In this document: piece after piece, positions 63,947 to 64,000 of the stretch
Layout: each line of letters begins with the position of its first letter
How positions within the stretch are numbered: position 1 is the first letter of the stretch
From: Aliiglaciecola sp. M165
Lineage (GTDB): Bacteria; Pseudomonadota; Gammaproteobacteria; Enterobacterales; Alteromonadaceae
Direction of reading: 5' to 3'
NCBI RefSeq assembly: GCF_007197995.1
Contig: NZ_VKKH01000006.1
Span: forward strand, 186,001 to 250,000
DNA length: 64,000 bases
Notes under the pieces: model-generated
The model's input: only the letters and a program-made list of their open reading frames with translations
Databases searched by the model: none
What the model was told of the DNA's origin: nothing
Made by a program: the position numbers and the translations under genes

Positions 63947-64000
63947 ATGTCAAGCGCTGCTGAAAGCATTAATCCTTTGGAAAACATTAAGGCGATTTAT
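63947..64000 (+). CDS. Start of a further gene, cut by the window end
   Basis: An ATG at 63947 with AGAGAAG about 8 bases upstream opens a frame that stays open to the end (M-S-S-A-A-E-S-I-N-P-L-E-N-I-K-A-I-Y, 18 codons). Too little is visible to name a family. Confidence 0.5.
   Translation, partial: MSSAAESINPLENIKAIY

Overview
The window looks like chromosome from a marine gammaproteobacterium of the Alteromonadales (Alteromonas/Glaciecola/Paraglaciecola type). This rests on gammaproteobacterial housekeeping families (YggN, HemW, RdgB, YceH, Syd, the long form of QueF, PpnN), a peroxiredoxin-glutaredoxin fusion, MSHA-like pilin, DUF3192 and DUF2789 proteins, and the moderate G+C of the flanks. 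The genus is an inference. I saw no rRNA, tRNA, CRISPR array, integrase or transposase.

Left flank (1-23 kb): the end of a CheC-type phosphatase gene with a PAS protein; two DUF1566 envelope proteins behind a good sigma-54 promoter; yggN; a rdgB-hemW pair; queC and queE (7-deazaguanine pathway) diverging from each other; a small NTF2-like/periplasmic-binding-protein pair; asnB; a peroxiredoxin-glutaredoxin; a pilin; a secreted alpha/beta hydrolase with a GST-like protein; a GGCT-like protein, a lipoprotein pullulanase and yceH; a cold-shock gene with a long leader; galE; and a POT peptide transporter.

Centre (about 23.4-55.4 kb): one large surface-polysaccharide locus, almost all on the + strand. 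A WecA-type initiating transferase is followed by a lipoprotein and a KpsD/KpsM/KpsT/KpsE-like ABC export set, then rmlACDB (dTDP-L-rhamnose). Next come a coiled-coil protein, an ATP-grasp ligase, a hexapeptide acyltransferase and WecE (4-amino-4,6-dideoxyhexose). About nine glycosyltransferases of several folds follow, and ugd and galU close the locus. From about 26.7 to 53.1 kb the DNA is visibly more A+T-rich than the flanks, with several TTG/GTG starts and short overlaps. This fits a horizontally exchanged serotype-type cassette between conserved ends. RmlA/RmlB feed both rhamnose and the WecE amino sugar; GalU, Ugd and GalE supply UDP-sugars.

The most interesting signals are in this locus. 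A short repeat (FD..WYL..N.DV..aG.NPL.HY...G..EGR) is shared by a coiled-coil protein and two large glycosyltransferases. A pair of distant GT-B-like proteins lacks the usual E-x7-E. A tightly coupled ATP-grasp/acyltransferase/WecE module may make an acylated or aminoacylated amino sugar. A WecA-like initiator sits beside capsule-type export genes with no KpsC/KpsS in view.

Right flank (55.5-64 kb): a ComEA-like helix-hairpin-helix protein, NAD-type isocitrate dehydrogenase, a degenerate HD-GYP/HDOD-like protein, two DUF3192 proteins, ppnN, queF, syd, a small coiled-coil protein, a DUF2789 protein and the first codons of a further gene.

Three intergenic regions (about 8.8-9.0, 19.5-19.75 and 55.9-56.3 kb) carry one family of structured repeats: phased direct repeats of an ACGTCAT-like core around a hairpin with a constant CGCTCTTG loop. 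Its stems differ between loci by compensated base pairs.
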